Part shown: piece by piece, positions 18,404 to 32,355 of the stretch
Numbering within the stretch: position 1 is the stretch's first letter
Layout of the letters: each line of letters opens with the position of its first letter
Assembly: GCA_037975125.1 (NCBI GenBank)
Contig: CM075862.1
Coordinates: 62,596,779 to 62,660,778, forward strand
Source of the DNA: Latrodectus hesperus
Lineage: Eukaryota > Arthropoda > Arachnida > Araneae > Theridiidae
Direction of reading: 5' to 3'
DNA: 64,000 nt
The notes under the pieces: generated by a model
What the model saw: the letters and a program-made list of their open reading frames with translations, nothing else
The model's database searches: none
What the model was told of the DNA's origin: nothing
Translations under genes and position numbers: made by a program

Positions 18404-21089
18404 GCATGAAATAAAAGTATTAAAATTCATAATTGTTTTTGAGGTTTAATATATACATAAGATTTAATAAATATATAATTTTGCATTTAGAATAAAATAT
18501 TTAACTGTATCTAATGTTTTGCATGAATTATAAAAGTTAAATTCTGTCATTGTTAAATAGTTATAAAATTTCTATAGTATAAATTAAAAAAATCTTAATC
18601 GTTTTAAAGTGTAAGATCATATTTTAATTTCAGTTATATATAAATATGTAATAAAAATAAAATATCCATAAATGTGCATTTAAATATATGAATCCGTTAA
18701 TTAACCAGTGAGTAAAGAGAGTTTAAGTATATAAATTATTTATAAGCGCATTTTTTAAAAGTTGAAGTTTTTATATATTTCTCTGATAAAATTTCTTTTG
18801 ATTAAACTTTAAACTATATATAAAATTATTTGGAAATTCGTAGTACAAATCAAAAAAGTAAAATATGGGTCTAAATTTATGCTGTGAGATTTAATTCACA
18901 TATTTAGATTTATTTTATATGCATTCTTTTAATTAATTACTAAAGTACAACAAAACTACTTTAATTTTCTTCACCGAGTTAAATTTAAAATCCCACATTT
19001 TTTAGAACATTATCATATATTTCTCTTATTAATTTTTCCTTATACTTTTTACCAAGCAATGCATGGCATTTAAAATCAAAAACGAATATTTGTAAATACT
19101 GTACATTTTTGTAAATACATACAAATAAACAAGTTATTTATATGACATTAGCTCAATTTTGCATATATGAAAATATACTTGAAGAACTAATAATTTCATG
19201 CGTTATATTACCTTTAATTACATTTATTTTCAGTATAAATATGTCAGTCTTCTTCTTCAAACTATATTCTTTCTTTTTTAAAGTAATTTGCTTATTGTGC
19301 TGAGGATGTATCAAAATTTAACGCAGAAATATATAAAAATGCATAATGTTCAGTCAAAATGCACCGTTAAAAGAATGAATATTAATGTGGTGGTTTTCTG
19401 ATAGGGAACACAAAATAGAAAACTCGTCACATGCTTAGACATCCATAACGCAATTATATTCTCCCTCCCTTACACTTTTATGAAACTATCCGTTAATTTA
19501 TGAATAATCCAGCGTGTAGAGAAAGATCTTGTGAAACTTTTACATACAATATGCATTAATGGAGGACCATGAATAAATTTTCTTTCTAGAATGTAACTCG
19601 TCTGCCAGGCTCATTTTGAAGTTTCAATAGACGTTGTCTATCATGCAATATAAAACTTCAAATTTAATAAGTTAAAATATATAAGATGTTTCAAAGAAAT
19701 AATTGTTACTGAATAATAATTAATGAATGATATTTTATTTCATTTAATAATCCAATTGACATTTAATTAAATTTTTAATTTTGATAAACTTTATGTTAAA
19801 ATTATGCTGAAATAGAAACAGTAACACTTTTTTACAAGAAAAATAAATTCACATATATATTCACTAAATTTTTACATAAATACATATTACTCGTATTTAT
19901 CATAAAAATATTTTTTATTTTACTTCATCAAATATACATTTGAGTATGTTTGTTTTAACTTAGTAAAGAAGGTTGAAAACATATAATTAATTATTTTTAT
20001 TTGTAATTGTGATTAGAGAAAAAATAAATCAAAATGCATAACAAAATTAACTGATAAAAATGCTTGAATATAAATGGCATGTACCAAGTAATATTGTTCC
20101 AAGACTATTAGCAATTTTCGTTATACAAAAACAAATACATTTCGAAAATTATAAAGTGATTTTGTATAGATTGAGGTTTTTTCGATCAAGTCAGTCTGTT
20201 TACTTTTTTCTTCTTTATTTCATAACATCATATTTATAAAATGAGTATTCTTAAATGTATGTGAGATTGCTTAGATAGACCATTGGATTTCATAAGAAAA
20301 CTTCGTTGTCATCTTACACAAAGTTATAATCTAAAGTAAGTACCTATGGTATCTAGGAGTAAGTATCTATGAAATCCAAAAATTTTTCAAACGGCCATTT
20401 TTTTATCACTTACAGTAAGTTGAGATCAACCAACATGCACTTCATTGATAAAAATGCACAGAACATTTTTGTGCGCATTTTATGTACAAACACAGAACTA
20501 TTTTTCTCAAATTATTTGGTTTTATTAGAATGTTTGTCTTTTAACATAGTAGAATTCCATCCTGTCACCAAAGGAAACTGTCTTTGAATATCATTGGTTT
20601 GTCTTAATCCACGAGTTAGTAAGATATTATATGACTGATCATTTGCTGAAAATAACATGTAAATGGCGTTTCCTAGTCAACTTCTCATATTTCGTGTTTT
20701 CTTAAATTGATTTCATATCTTTGAAATAATACTCCTTTCCATTTACGAATAACAGTTGATGCAATTTTTTGAGCATCCCTTCTTTGCAATTTTAGATTAA
20801 TTTAAAAACACCTAGCATAATTAATCTGCTTACGCGAAATTTTCATATTAATTTTCTCAAAATAAAAACTAAGAAAATTAAAAATGTAATCTGTAAAATT
20901 TTAATTGATGCGCTTATCAATATTTACTAATTTTTCTGTTGATTATTGGAATAAATTGTACCCTTTTTATTGATATCAATCCATTTAGATCAGAACACTT
21001 TATATAAATAATGATTTTTAATTTTGGAATTTATGTGATGTACACTATGGTTACAGTAAATTATAGGTATGTTGTCAAGAGTTTTTTTC
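18404..21089. other. AT-rich stretch, no gene identified
   Basis: Less AT-rich patches at 19380-19640 and 20270-20600 were read in all frames. A 72-codon frame at 20369-20587 (+) shows no motif. Nothing can be assigned. Confidence 0.5.
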
Positions 21090-21097
21090 GTCTAAGA

Positions 21098-22006
21098 CAG
21101 GGCTTCTTAAACTTTTGTAATTCACGACCCCATTTATGATTGCGAGTTTCTTAACGACCCCATACAAATATAAAAGAAAAATAAATTAATATTTTTTGAT
21201 GATTTATTTATTAGGTAACAATATACATATACATATAAAAATATATAAGTTTAGAATTCGTTTTGAAACGTACAAAAATCTAAAATTAAAAATTGCACAA
21301 AAAATTATAAAATTGTATTTATTATAGTTACAAAAATATACATACCTGGTTGTTATGTCCTACAGGAACAATTATGTAGTTGTAGATAATTATTATAAAA
21401 ACTTGTGAAATATTTAAAACTATTTATTAAAAACACAATAATAAACTTAAAATCTTAAAACAAATCGTTAAATGCCTTAACAACTTGTATTTTCTTAACA
21501 CTACTACTTTCACTGATAAAAAAATAAATTCAATTAACTGGCTGGTGGTAGATCCAACAATATACGAGTATAAATGGAAAAAATTTTTTTAAACTGACAA
21601 ATTCGGAATAACATGCACTTTGTTCACAATCAAACAATGGCTAAATGAGAATAAAACGAAATGTTTATATAGTTTCTTCAGCAATAATACCTAGAAATTT
21701 TGTTGATAATATTTCTCAGGATCATTTCGGTTTCGGTTTCAGGATCATTTCTGTTTTTCGGTTTGTACCTGCATTTCTATTAAGAGTATTATAATATTTT
21801 TAATAGAAATGCAGGTACAAACAATCTTTCCGAACTAGAAGATTTTATGATATATTTATCTACGATAATTGTTATTTTATCTTTATAACAGTAATTTTAC
21901 AAGTTAAAAAACATTTTCTGTTAAATTGTATTTTTATCTCTCGTGACCCCAGAATTTTGCTACGCGACCCCAAAAGGGGTCGCGACCCATAGTTTAAGAA
22001 GCCCTG
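21098..22006. mobile_element. Non-autonomous hAT element with perfect 8-bp duplication
   Basis: CAGGGCTTCTTAAACT at 21098 and its exact inverse at 21991-22006 form 16-bp terminal repeats. GTCTAAGA occurs at 21090-21097 and again at 22007-22014, a perfect 8-bp target duplication. CGACCCC-rich subterminal repeats follow inside both ends. The 909 bp encode nothing recognisable, so it must have been mobilised by a transposase encoded elsewhere. The intact duplication suggests a younger insertion than most in this window. Confidence 0.95.
21761..21822. repeat. Perfect 23-bp inverted repeat, 16-nt loop
   Basis: 21761-21783 (GTTTGTACCTGCATTTCTAT..) is the exact reverse complement of 21800-21822. 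The spacer is itself largely palindromic (TATTATAATA). It lies inside the hAT element. A transcript would fold into a perfect hairpin. Confidence 0.95.
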
Positions 22007-22014
22007 GTCTAAGA

Positions 22015-24581
22015 GAATAGAACAGTAAAAATAAGGCTTGATAAACGAATGTACTTTAAATTAAAACATTCACTTTCATCACATCATATACACGGTTTTA
22101 TACAATCATGTTTTTATATAATTTATACAATATTGGAAATAAAGTGAGAATATATTAAGTGTTAAAGATTCATTATAAGGTTACTTTTTCTAACCTTGAA
22201 ATTGATTCTCAAAGACAAGAAACCTCTGTGAAATATGTGAAAAATATTAATCATAAAACATTATAGCAAAAATATCTAGATATTTTGTGTCATTACTTTC
22301 CTATTACTACATTTTACTTAATGTAGTCTACTGTAGTGAACGAAAGGATAATAATTAGTTTCTGAAGTAAAATAATTTGGTATTTATTAATTGCTATATT
22401 TAATTGTATTACTTAACACTTTAAAAGAATAATTCTGTCATGAAACTTTATAGCACATTTCAAAAATATAAGAATTATCCAATTAAATTTATTGAAAAGA
22501 TATATAAATCACTACAAGAGAAACCGCATTACATTTTTAATATACCTCTAACGTTAAATTTGTTTTCCTTCATAAAATCCTGTATGGTATACTTCTATTA
22601 TTTTTACTTAATAAAGATTATACATATCTTATAAATCTTTATTAATTTATTATACTAAAAATATTTGTTTAATAATTAAAATTAGAACTTATAGTATATA
22701 ATCTATTTTTTAATCCACTATACTAAAAATAAAATCCTAATGAGTTAATGAATGAAACAGAGAAATACTTAATATCATGTGCATTGAATAAAAGGGCTTT
22801 GAAATAAAAATTGATTATATTCTTAGGAATAAATCCTGACACTTTAGTTGAACATTATCTTCATTTGTTTTCTACAAAACCCTTCTTGACTTATTTACAC
22901 GATTAGTTACTTTGCAGCCACAATTTTACTAAACGGTCATACATTTAATCTCTTATACAAAGAGGCTCACTCTGAAACTGTTGCTCCCTTCTTGATACCT
23001 ATGTCCTTGCAAGCTTAAGCGTTAATGTTCATTTTCCCCCAGGTCTTCTGATTACCAGAAACACCAGGATCTGTTTTCAAGCTAATAAGACACTTAGGTT
23101 TTTCTGTACTCGATAACACACTCTGGCTTCAAACGTTTTATTAACTAAAAGTGATTGATCATGCATTGCTTAGCTAGCTATCTTTCTCCAGTTACTATGG
23201 TTGATAGAGCATTTGCTAACTTGATGCAGGTTGTGGAGTAAATCATCTTTTAATTTGATTAAAACCCAAAGTATCTCTGTGGCTAACAAGAAAGGGTTAT
23301 TTTAATTGCCAATGACAACTTCGACTAAATTCGAACTTTTGTAAAAACCCAAATCGCTAGGGAATTTAATCATTTTGTCTTATGCAAGATATGAAGACAT
23401 TTTACTATTTATGTATCATGTCATAGACAATAAAATTTTTTTAATTTACTTTTCCTTTATGGTGTTGTCATTTGTATGTCCGTAATGTACATAGTATGAA
23501 AAAAAATATTGCATTTTCATGAGAGCTAATGTCAAAAATATATTTTGAAATTAATCCCATTACAAATTCAATACATTAATTTATTAGTTTAGTTTAATTT
23601 AATAAACTAATGTTGTGAAATTTTATAGTTACTAAGCTTATATATATATTTAACATCCATTATATTTTGGAAAGTATAATTGTCATACGAAATATTTTAA
23701 AAAAAATAACACTGAATATTTTTAAGACTCATATTTCGCATATTAAGGTTTCAAACAATAATGAAGTTTTTCTTTAAAAAATTAGTTTTATAGTATTTAA
23801 AAATAATGATATTCGCTCGTAATTAAGTTGGCTTTTTTTAAAGTTTATGTTAGAGTTGCTTATAATTTAGTTTCCTTTATTTTAACTTCAGTGTTTTGTT
23901 AGCTAGATTATACAGAGCTGTCAAATTCATTGTATAATATTTAGGACTTCATTTTTAGGATAAAATATTTTAGACTAAACTTTAACATCTATGTAATTAT
24001 AACATAAAATGTTTCAATTTATTTTTAATTTCAAAGGAAATATATTTAAATTTCAAATTATTTTATGTTTTTTTGTTCTTTATTTCAATGTAAAACAGCA
24101 AAAGAAAATCAGAATATGCCATAACAAATGCAAAAGGAAATTGAAACAGGTGGTTTTGACTGAAATTAGTTTCTAAACGTATGAATATTTATGTTCTCTT
24201 CTTCTTAGATGAAACAAATGTGAGAACACTAATCTACACAACATCTGTTCTTGAGTTTGTAGTATAATTATCTTTTTATCCATTTGCACATTTATGGAAT
24301 GAAAATTATTATACATCCTGTTACATACATGAATATATCAAGAGAAATTAAACAGGGTTTTGATTAAAACTAGAATGCTATATAATCATAATGAGTATTA
24401 AACACATGAATTAACACTTTATTCACCATTTTTCTTTTTGTACTGTTTATTAACTTGAAATTAATTTCATTAGTGATTTTTTGTGTTTTCTCATTTTAAT
24501 TATTTTTATTTAAATTTTTTTGTGTATTTCAAGTGCAAAAATATCCGAATATAGATAGATATATATAATGTGCAAAGACAG
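22015..24581. other. AT-rich stretch, no gene identified
   Basis: The patch at 22860-23400 is the least AT-rich part. It has a CCCCCAG acceptor-like site near 23041, but all frames close within about 15 codons on at least one side. No transposon motif was recognised. Confidence 0.5.
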
Positions 24582-24926
24582 GATTCTCCGTATATGGAAC
24601 ATATATTGAAATGACACCGCTAGCACAGATTTACGTATTTCTGGTAAAATCTAACAAGAATTTGTGGTTACTTACGTTAAAAAGTTCATATTAACAAATT
24701 ACATAATTACATTTTTTCTTTTACTAATGGCTTATTTTACTAATTTCTTTTACTAATGGCATTATATACATGATTCTCCGTATATGGAACATATATTGAA
24801 ATGACACCGCTAGCACAGATTTACTTATTTCTGGTAAAATGTGATAAGAATTTGTGGTTACTTACGTTAAAAAGTTCATATTAACAAATTACATAATTAC
24901 ATTTTTTCTTTTACTAATGGCTTATT
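24582..24926 (+). repeat. 190-bp tandem duplication
   Basis: The block starting GATTCTCCGTATATGGAACA at 24582 recurs at 24772. About 155 bp are repeated with only a handful of differences; the first copy carries an extra 35 bp before the second begins. The high identity suggests a recent event. No known family was recognised. Confidence 0.93.
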
Positions 24927-25368
24927 TTTTTTTTTATCAAAGTATAAATATTGTTATATATAACGGCCATTTCTATCTATGAATTTAAAGCATCCATTGC
25001 AAAATATACTAAAATTGTATTGAAATACTTAAATTTACTTTCCTTAATTGCATAATTTGTGTTGAAACTTTAATGCGGTGAAATTTACATAAGTTCTGAT
25101 TATTATGTAAGTAATGATACTGATAAATCTGAGCACAATCGTAAAAATTAAGATGGATAACATAACGTAAAACCTTTCTTTTTGCGGACAAAGTAACTTG
25201 TTGTAATATGAATCTCCCTATCAAATATATTTGAGACAGATAATTGTTTCGATTTGAAGATATGTTTATAGAAATAAAAATTAAATTTGACTACAAATAA
25301 TTTGGAATCTTCCATGCTAGCGAATCTTTGTTTTACCTGAATATACTTTTGTGTTGCAGATTTTATAT
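24927..25368. other. AT-rich stretch, no gene seen
   Basis: Holds no repeat or frame that I can support; its right end merges into the worn head of a SINE. Confidence 0.5.
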
Positions 25369-25757
25369 CTAACCTGGGTTTTTTGTAATTTATTGGTTCT
25401 GCCTTCCATCTGGAAGGGCAGGATTCGATTCTTAATATCACCAAAGATCAACAGAGTACATGCGATATACGTTTTCGTTAAATCTGTGAATTCAAAAGTC
25501 CTGTGGTCCTTCATTGAGCAGTTACCATGGGTGTAATGATCAGCAGAAAATTTCCTCCTCCTTCAGATCAATGTCAAATTGGAGGGAGTGGAAACTCTGA
25601 TGGTGCCATCTGTCGGAGGAGCTTAGGGCGTAATCGTACTTTTATCTACGTGGATCTGTGTATTAAATGAAAGATGCACCCTACTAACTTAAATTCGCAT
25701 AGCCAATGGCAGAGCAAGCTTGGCTTGACCAAGTGACATAAGTAACAAAACATCTTT
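25369..25757 (+). repeat. SINE, same family as 45329, degenerate copy
   Basis: Aligns along its whole length with the copy at 45329-45720: GGATTCGATTC (B box), CAGAGTACATGCGATATACG, CAAAAGTCCTGTGGTCCTTC, TTCAGATCAATGTCAAATTG, GATGGTGCCATCTGTCGGAG and the closing GGCTTGACCAAGTGACATAA. The A-box region is decayed. The 61-98-codon frames across it are SINE sequence, not genes. Confidence 0.85.
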
Positions 25758-28700
25758 AACCAACATTGTGAAAAAAGGAGAGAGAAAATTTTGAAGTACT
25801 TTTCATTTAATAAAACAAAATGTTTCGCATTTTAGGCCCAATGAAACTAAAAATCATGGAAAACTGTAGTTAGGATGGACTGACTCTTTGGAGTCAGATT
25901 TTTTTTATAACTAATAAGTAGAATTGGAGGTCAAAGATTTTTCAGAGATCATCAAGAAGAAATCTTCAGAGGATGGCATTGTCTCACATTGGGTTGATAT
26001 TAATGAAAACATGATTATACAGTTTTACATAAAATTAAGCAAGTGAATAATTTCATGCAGAATTGGAAATTGTCCTTAAAATATATTAGAATCAAAAGGT
26101 TAAAAAATTGTTATTGAAATATAATATAATATTAGACATTTTAAAATGAATTTCTGCAGGTCTAAATTAATATGAATAGGTCAAAATAAAAATTATTATT
26201 TGAAGAAAATGTGTTTTTTGATTTTGAATATACATTTTTTTATATTAGAAGGAAAATTTTAATTTAAAAATATGTTTTGATCTGAGATATTGTTTGTAAA
26301 ATAAGAAAATAACGATATTTTTAGAAATAATTTTCTTGAAAAATATATTTTGAAATTAGCTTGGATTAATTAGGTTTCCAGATAGAATTGCAAACTTTTT
26401 TGTAAATACTTAATTCCATGCAAGATATTTTTGATATTTTTCATAAAACGCACTAAATATTTTGCATTGTTAAGGTAAAATAATTCATAAGAAATAACTC
26501 CATCGTAAATAAATTAAACATAAATGATGAGCAATCTACCTAAATACAGTAATATAAATGCAAATAGGGACATTTGACAATGAAACATGATAATATGAAA
26601 ACAAAAAATTCAAAATACATTTAATTAAGTCAAGTACATAAAACTGAATAGTGCAATAATTTAGTTTCATACTTTTCAGAAATAAACAGCATTAATATGA
26701 TATCAAAAAGACAGTGCATCAATAAGTAAGTTATCAATCTATGCATATCTAGGGATTGTCGTTGAATTTATATTCTTCAAAAATTACTTTTGCGTCATTT
26801 AATAAAAAAGCAGAATTTTTAATTTCAAACAGAATATATAAGCATGTTTAATGATCTGTGTATACATCAATACTATCTTGAGGGAAAAGGAAAATGCAAT
26901 GAATTCGAACTGTATTCATCTATGAATAAAAAGAAATATGTCATTAACGCTGATTAAAATTGTATACATTCTCAAATTACTATTTCCAAAAATATATTTT
27001 TGCTTTTATCATTTTACATTTTCCACAAATTTCTAAACAGTAATCAATAACAAAGCTTTTAGGTGACTTAATATTTGAAAGTGATACTAAAACAAAATCT
27101 AATGAAAACTAAATTTTACTGTAAATTAATTAAGTTATTTAACTTAAAAAGTATATACAATAACTTATTTTATATAAACTTTTAATTAATCTATTCAAGG
27201 TTGAGAAAAATGAAAAGAAACTATTGAACTAATGTAACATAAAATTTTAATATTGATGCCAAACTAAAATTAATTTAAGAATGAAATACATCTAAAGCAT
27301 ATACATTAATAATGGATGATTCATTTAACTTTAATAACATATTATACCTCAATAATTAAAAAATAATATTTTAGTTTGCAATTGTCAACTTGAAAATATA
27401 TGATACAAAAAAATTGAAGTTTGAAATTTGAAGAACTATAAAAAGTAGTCAAAATTTATTTTTCATATCTTTCAAGAACTAAAAATATTGTCTCATTTTA
27501 AACTTTAGTGTCAGAAAAAAAACATGTTAAATACCAGAATGTCCAGTTTAAATTTTAGAAAAATATTTGAATCAAAAACCACATAAAATAAATATATTTT
27601 CTCAATCAAAATAATGTTGAAACCCAAATTTGATATACAATTCAAATTATTTTTAGAATGCATAGTTGTGAAAGTCACTAACATAAATATCTGCGCTGAA
27701 AGAATGAAATTATCAAAATAAGGAATAATGTCAAATGAAGATTCTGCAATAAACATAGCAAAGTTTGTAAAATATTGTCTTGAACATAAGAGCAACGTTC
27801 AAATTTTGCAAAATGTAATCTAGTGTGAGAAAAAACGTGCACATATTAAGGTAATATAATTCTAATTTTGTAATGCAAATAAAATTAGGAAAAATGTGAG
27901 TTTTGATTAAAACAATAAAACTATAAAATGACTTTTCCAAATAATTTTGACGGAGGAAAATTAAATATACCTCTGTTAGTCATATTTATTATATTTCAAA
28001 CATATTCAGAAAGAGTATAAAATCATCATATTTGATAGATAATGATAGTTCATAATGAAAAAATATGGTAAATATTTTATGAAATTTTTGATTTTCATGC
28101 ATGTAAAATATTAACTCGGTTGATTTTGTGAAATTGATTTCAAAATATATCTTGAATAATTTATACTACTTTTAATAAAATATGGGAAATACATTTTCAT
28201 CGAATCATTGATAAGATATTTATGTGGAAAATTTTAAAGATAATTTTTTAATGAATCCTTTTTTCAAACTGCACAGTTACAAAGTACATAGTATTGATCT
28301 GAACATTACTTTTTTATTAACTAGATATTTTTTGATGAAATTGGGATAAAAATTTTATCGAATTTTTGCCTATTTTTATCTAATTAACAAAAAAAATTTT
28401 GTAAGTAATAAAAAGTTTATTTGTGAATAATAAATGCACTTCAACATAAATTTATAAAATATTAAAAACACAGAATTTACAAAATTTAAACTTCTGACAT
28501 TTTATTTACTAATATTTAATTTTTCAGAACAAAAATGTATTCAAATATTAAAAAAAATTCCTTCTCATAATTAAAAATTCGATAACGATGGAAAAATCAC
28601 AATTCGCAAAAGTATTCATACGAGATTCTGCATGAAGAATGTAATTTAGCGAGTATATATTCTAGAGAAATATTTAATTGGCAGATAAGAGAAGAGAACA

Positions 28701-29507
28701 TACAAATAAAAGAAGAGATAAAATGCATAAATAATGAAAGAGAAAAAATTACACATGCATAAAAATACACACACATAGGGTATTTAAAATACAAGCAATA
28801 ATTTGAAACAATATTTGGGGATATTTGCTAGTAAAATAATATAAAAATACAACTTTTAATTCAAATACTTTCTAAAATTGTTAAAAAAAATTAGGTGTAA
28901 AGGTTATGACAAGGAAATCCAACCATAGACTTAAAAGATACTAAACGATGATAAATGAATATTAGATACCGTGTTTTCAGCTTTTCAGAAAATGATAGCT
29001 TGTAAAGTATAGATAAAATTTTGTAAAATATCATAAGTTCCATGCGAGATAAGATTCTCAATAAATAAATACCTCATGGAAAACTGCATGTTATTTACCT
29101 TATAAAAATGAGCAAACCAAATGTAAATGTTTCCGGGATTTAAATCAAATGATTATGATAGTCAATCAATTCATGTAATATTTTCCTCTTCATCCAGTTG
29201 ATGAATACAAGGAGTGAGTGTAGGCTTAATTTGAGGTATATAAAAAAGAATTATTCTTCAATAGCACATCAAAACAGAAAATATATGCAAAGGATCAAGT
29301 CCTTAAAATACAATCTCTGATTATGGAACCTGTGTTAAAATATGAAACTCAGTCCTCCCGTTCAGCATACGGGATTTCCGGGCAACAATTCATTTCAGCA
29401 GTAACATTTTCCCACTACTACAGTGATACTATTTCTTGAATTCTCACCAAATCGGTTGCCTTTATGGCTAATTTTCAAATGGATACACTGTTTAGAAGGG
29501 TGACGTC
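25758..29507. other. Long AT-rich stretch, no gene seen
   Basis: Frames of 65-94 codons near 27.5-27.9 kb and 28.6 kb are Phe/Ile/Asn-rich and motif-free. A mildly GC-richer patch at 29190-29500 could be the downstream part of the Tc1 relic that follows, but I could not align it. Confidence 0.5.
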
Positions 29508-29835
29508 ACATTTGTGAAACTGTTTAGACACAGTAAACCGCTATACTTTTCATACTATTTTGATATTTGAAAGAGCCCCAAACCAGTCAGCAATAGCTTG
29601 TTGACTTGTTTAAGGCTCTTTTGTCCTGCTGGACAATACATCATCGATCCTAAACTGAGATTGTGTTCTTGGTAAAAGTTATCACCAACCCCTTTCTAAC
29701 AGCTTTATTTATGGTTTAGAAGGATTTCCAACTACTCTAATGTACTCCTTGATTAATTTCGATCTCTTCAGCTACACTGCTCACTTTTATGCTTCTTTTT
29801 ACATTTCTGATCTTTCTTCTACATGAAGAGTCATC
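29508..29835 (-). pseudogene. Tc1-like transposase N-terminus, second family
   Basis: Leftward translation gives SSVAEEIEINQGV, WKSF, a stop, TINKAVRK (the first helix-turn-helix and linker), then DR, a stop, CIVQQDKRALNKS, a +1 frameshift, QAIADWFGAL and RFTVSKQFHK. This follows the order of the DNA-binding half of a Tc1-type transposase, but of a different lineage from the copy at 5.5-5.9 kb. At least five stops are present. The catalytic half and terminal repeats were not found. Confidence 0.6.
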
Positions 29836-31057
29836 CAGATGATTTCTCTTACCTATATTTAACTAAAAAATTCACTTGATTTTTAAGCAAACACTTTAAT
29901 TTCATTCTAGTCGTAAGTACTCATTTTGCTATTCTCATGCTATCTGTGACAATAATGTCTGATATTTGCATACACCTGACCTTTTTCTTGAATTGCGTGT
30001 CCATTCTATTCATCGCAAAAACGTTTTTCTGCAATTTCATGTCTATCTATTTAAAATTTACACTATTGATTAAGTTTTGCACACCACTGGATATATTTTG
30101 GATCACGTGTCTGGGATCATTTTCTGTTTTTATTCATTGCAATGAAATTGATATAAATTTGGTTGCTTGATGATTTAAATTAATGTTATCAAATTTTCGT
30201 GGATAAATATGAGTACTATAGATATTTCAAAATATTTCTTATCAGAATAATTTATATTTAATGATCTAATTTATCGATATTGAATATTTTTCATTTTTTT
30301 TAAATTTCTAATTTTAAAATATCAAATGTTAAGTACGTGTAAAAATGTTTTCTATTGTATGTGAAAACAAAAATCAGTAGAACAAAATGGGAAAATCTTA
30401 CTTATTTTGTTCTACATATTTATGAAGACTTTTAATTAATATATTTTTTTAATTTACAGTAATTTTATTATAAACGTTTATAAATTTAAAATATTATCTA
30501 TCCAGAACGTGAAAAATATAACATCAAAAATAATTTTCAGATTTATATTTCATTAAAAATTTTAAGTTATCAAAAATTCAATGGATATTTTATCTTTCAA
30601 AGTTTGATATGAACTTTTCTTCTAGAATATTGAATATTCAGCTCTACAAATGGGAATGAATATTTCAGCACAGCATTTCATTTCGTATTTCACTTTGGAC
30701 ATCCGTTTTAGTTGAGCAACTCTGCAATTTCCATTTCACAGATTTCCGGCCTAGAACACTTATAAAGGATGACCTAGTTTTCATCTTCAAATAACTCAGG
30801 AGAGTAATAATTTCCTGTGCGCATTGAAGCATCGCACCATGTCTTTTTAGTAACAAGCACAGGCAAAAATTTTAAACATATATATTGTAGTGTATTTCAT
30901 TGAAGCAGCCGGAATGTAATAATTATTTTATTTAAAAATGGGATGACATGTATTATACACACATACAAGTATTGACATTATCGAAGAATTGTTCTGTTTG
31001 TAAAACATTCTTATAGTCTCGAACTCAGAGTGTTCTTCTTACTTTCGTTTTTAAGAA

Positions 31058-31060
<3 letters not shown>
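29836..31060. other. AT-rich stretch, two unassigned frames
   Basis: A 77-codon hydrophobic frame at 29937-30170 (+) and a 63-codon Lys/Ser-rich frame at 30665-30856 (-) stand out slightly. Neither has a motif or flanking context that supports a gene. Confidence 0.45.
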
Positions 31061-31146
<86 letters not shown>

Positions 31147-31164
31147 TAGGTAGATAGATAGATA
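31061..31164. repeat. Compound microsatellite (TA)n(GA)n(TAGA)n
   Basis: (TA)30 at 31061-31120, (GA)13 to about 31146, then TAGG and a few TAGA units. Confidence 0.95.
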
Positions 31165-32355
31165 TACATAGATATACGTAATGTGTGTGTTTATTCCAGC
31201 GGTCCTAAAGCTAACACTTATTAAAATATTACACCAATTGTTTCAGACATTTGTAAACTGATATTAATATCATAAATATATTATTAAACTTGTCTTACGT
31301 AGCATTTGCTTTTGTTCATCAAATTTCGTGTTATTTTTTTACAATTCAAGAAACTACTAAATTCATGAATTGGATGTAGTTTTATGATTCTAAAAAACTA
31401 AATTATATTTGAATGTCTTTTAAGTGTTTAATAAATAAAAAAATTACTATTTATGGTAATAGAAATAGTCATATAATAGAAACAAATAATAGAAAATTTT
31501 TTATTTTAATATTTTGAAGACTACTAAGCACTTGGAGAAATATGTTTTCATCCCTTTAATTTAGAGAATGCAATTTGAATCGGGCAATTATTAATTCTAA
31601 TATTAAAGTAATTTGAAACTAATATATAAATTAAATAATATACGTTGGAAATTTTGTTAATTTGACATATATTATTTTACCATTTATTTTTCGGATTTTA
31701 AAGAGCTGGCAGTGATAGTTACATTTTCGATTTTTTTTATTTTTGTAAATTTTTTAATATAAAATATAACTTATAACATTATATTTTTATCTATAAATTA
31801 TTGATAATATATAACAATAATTTAAATATTTACACAAAATATCTGTTAAGCATATAAACTTTAAATCATTGGCATATCACATTTTTAAAAGATAAGTTTA
31901 CTATAAAGTTTGCTTATCTATAATCGTAATAGTTTGTAACAAAGCTAGGGACTTCCAAATTATTTTGGTAGAATAATATTAATAATTCTTGAGAGGATTA
32001 TTAATAATTAATAATGATGTATTTCTTCATAGATAAAAGTATAATTTATATAGTTCTATCATGAATACATCGTATTAACACTAAACATTTTTAGAAAATT
32101 CTAAAAAAAAATAATTGTTCATTTCATCCAATGAAATGATACTATTGAAATCATATTTTTTATATCACATGTTTCCGTCTTTGAAATTCCTTTAGCAAGT
32201 TTTATATTACGTTTTACTTGCACAGTAAGTTAAATATTGATTTGCACCATTCAAGTTTATATGATTCTCAAATATGTTATTGTCTATAATTGAAGTATAA
32301 TAAATCTCATAAATTTTACCGTTAACTGTTTTTCATTGAATTATTAATTACATTA
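31165..32355. other. AT-rich stretch, no gene seen
   Basis: No repeat, hairpin or frame worth calling; the TA at 32354-32355 is the left target base pair of the next element. Confidence 0.55.

Noticed and set aside
22860..23400. Host exon in a GC-richer patch
   Set aside because: An acceptor-like CCCCCAG is present, but frames close quickly and no donor or known residue pattern supports an exon.
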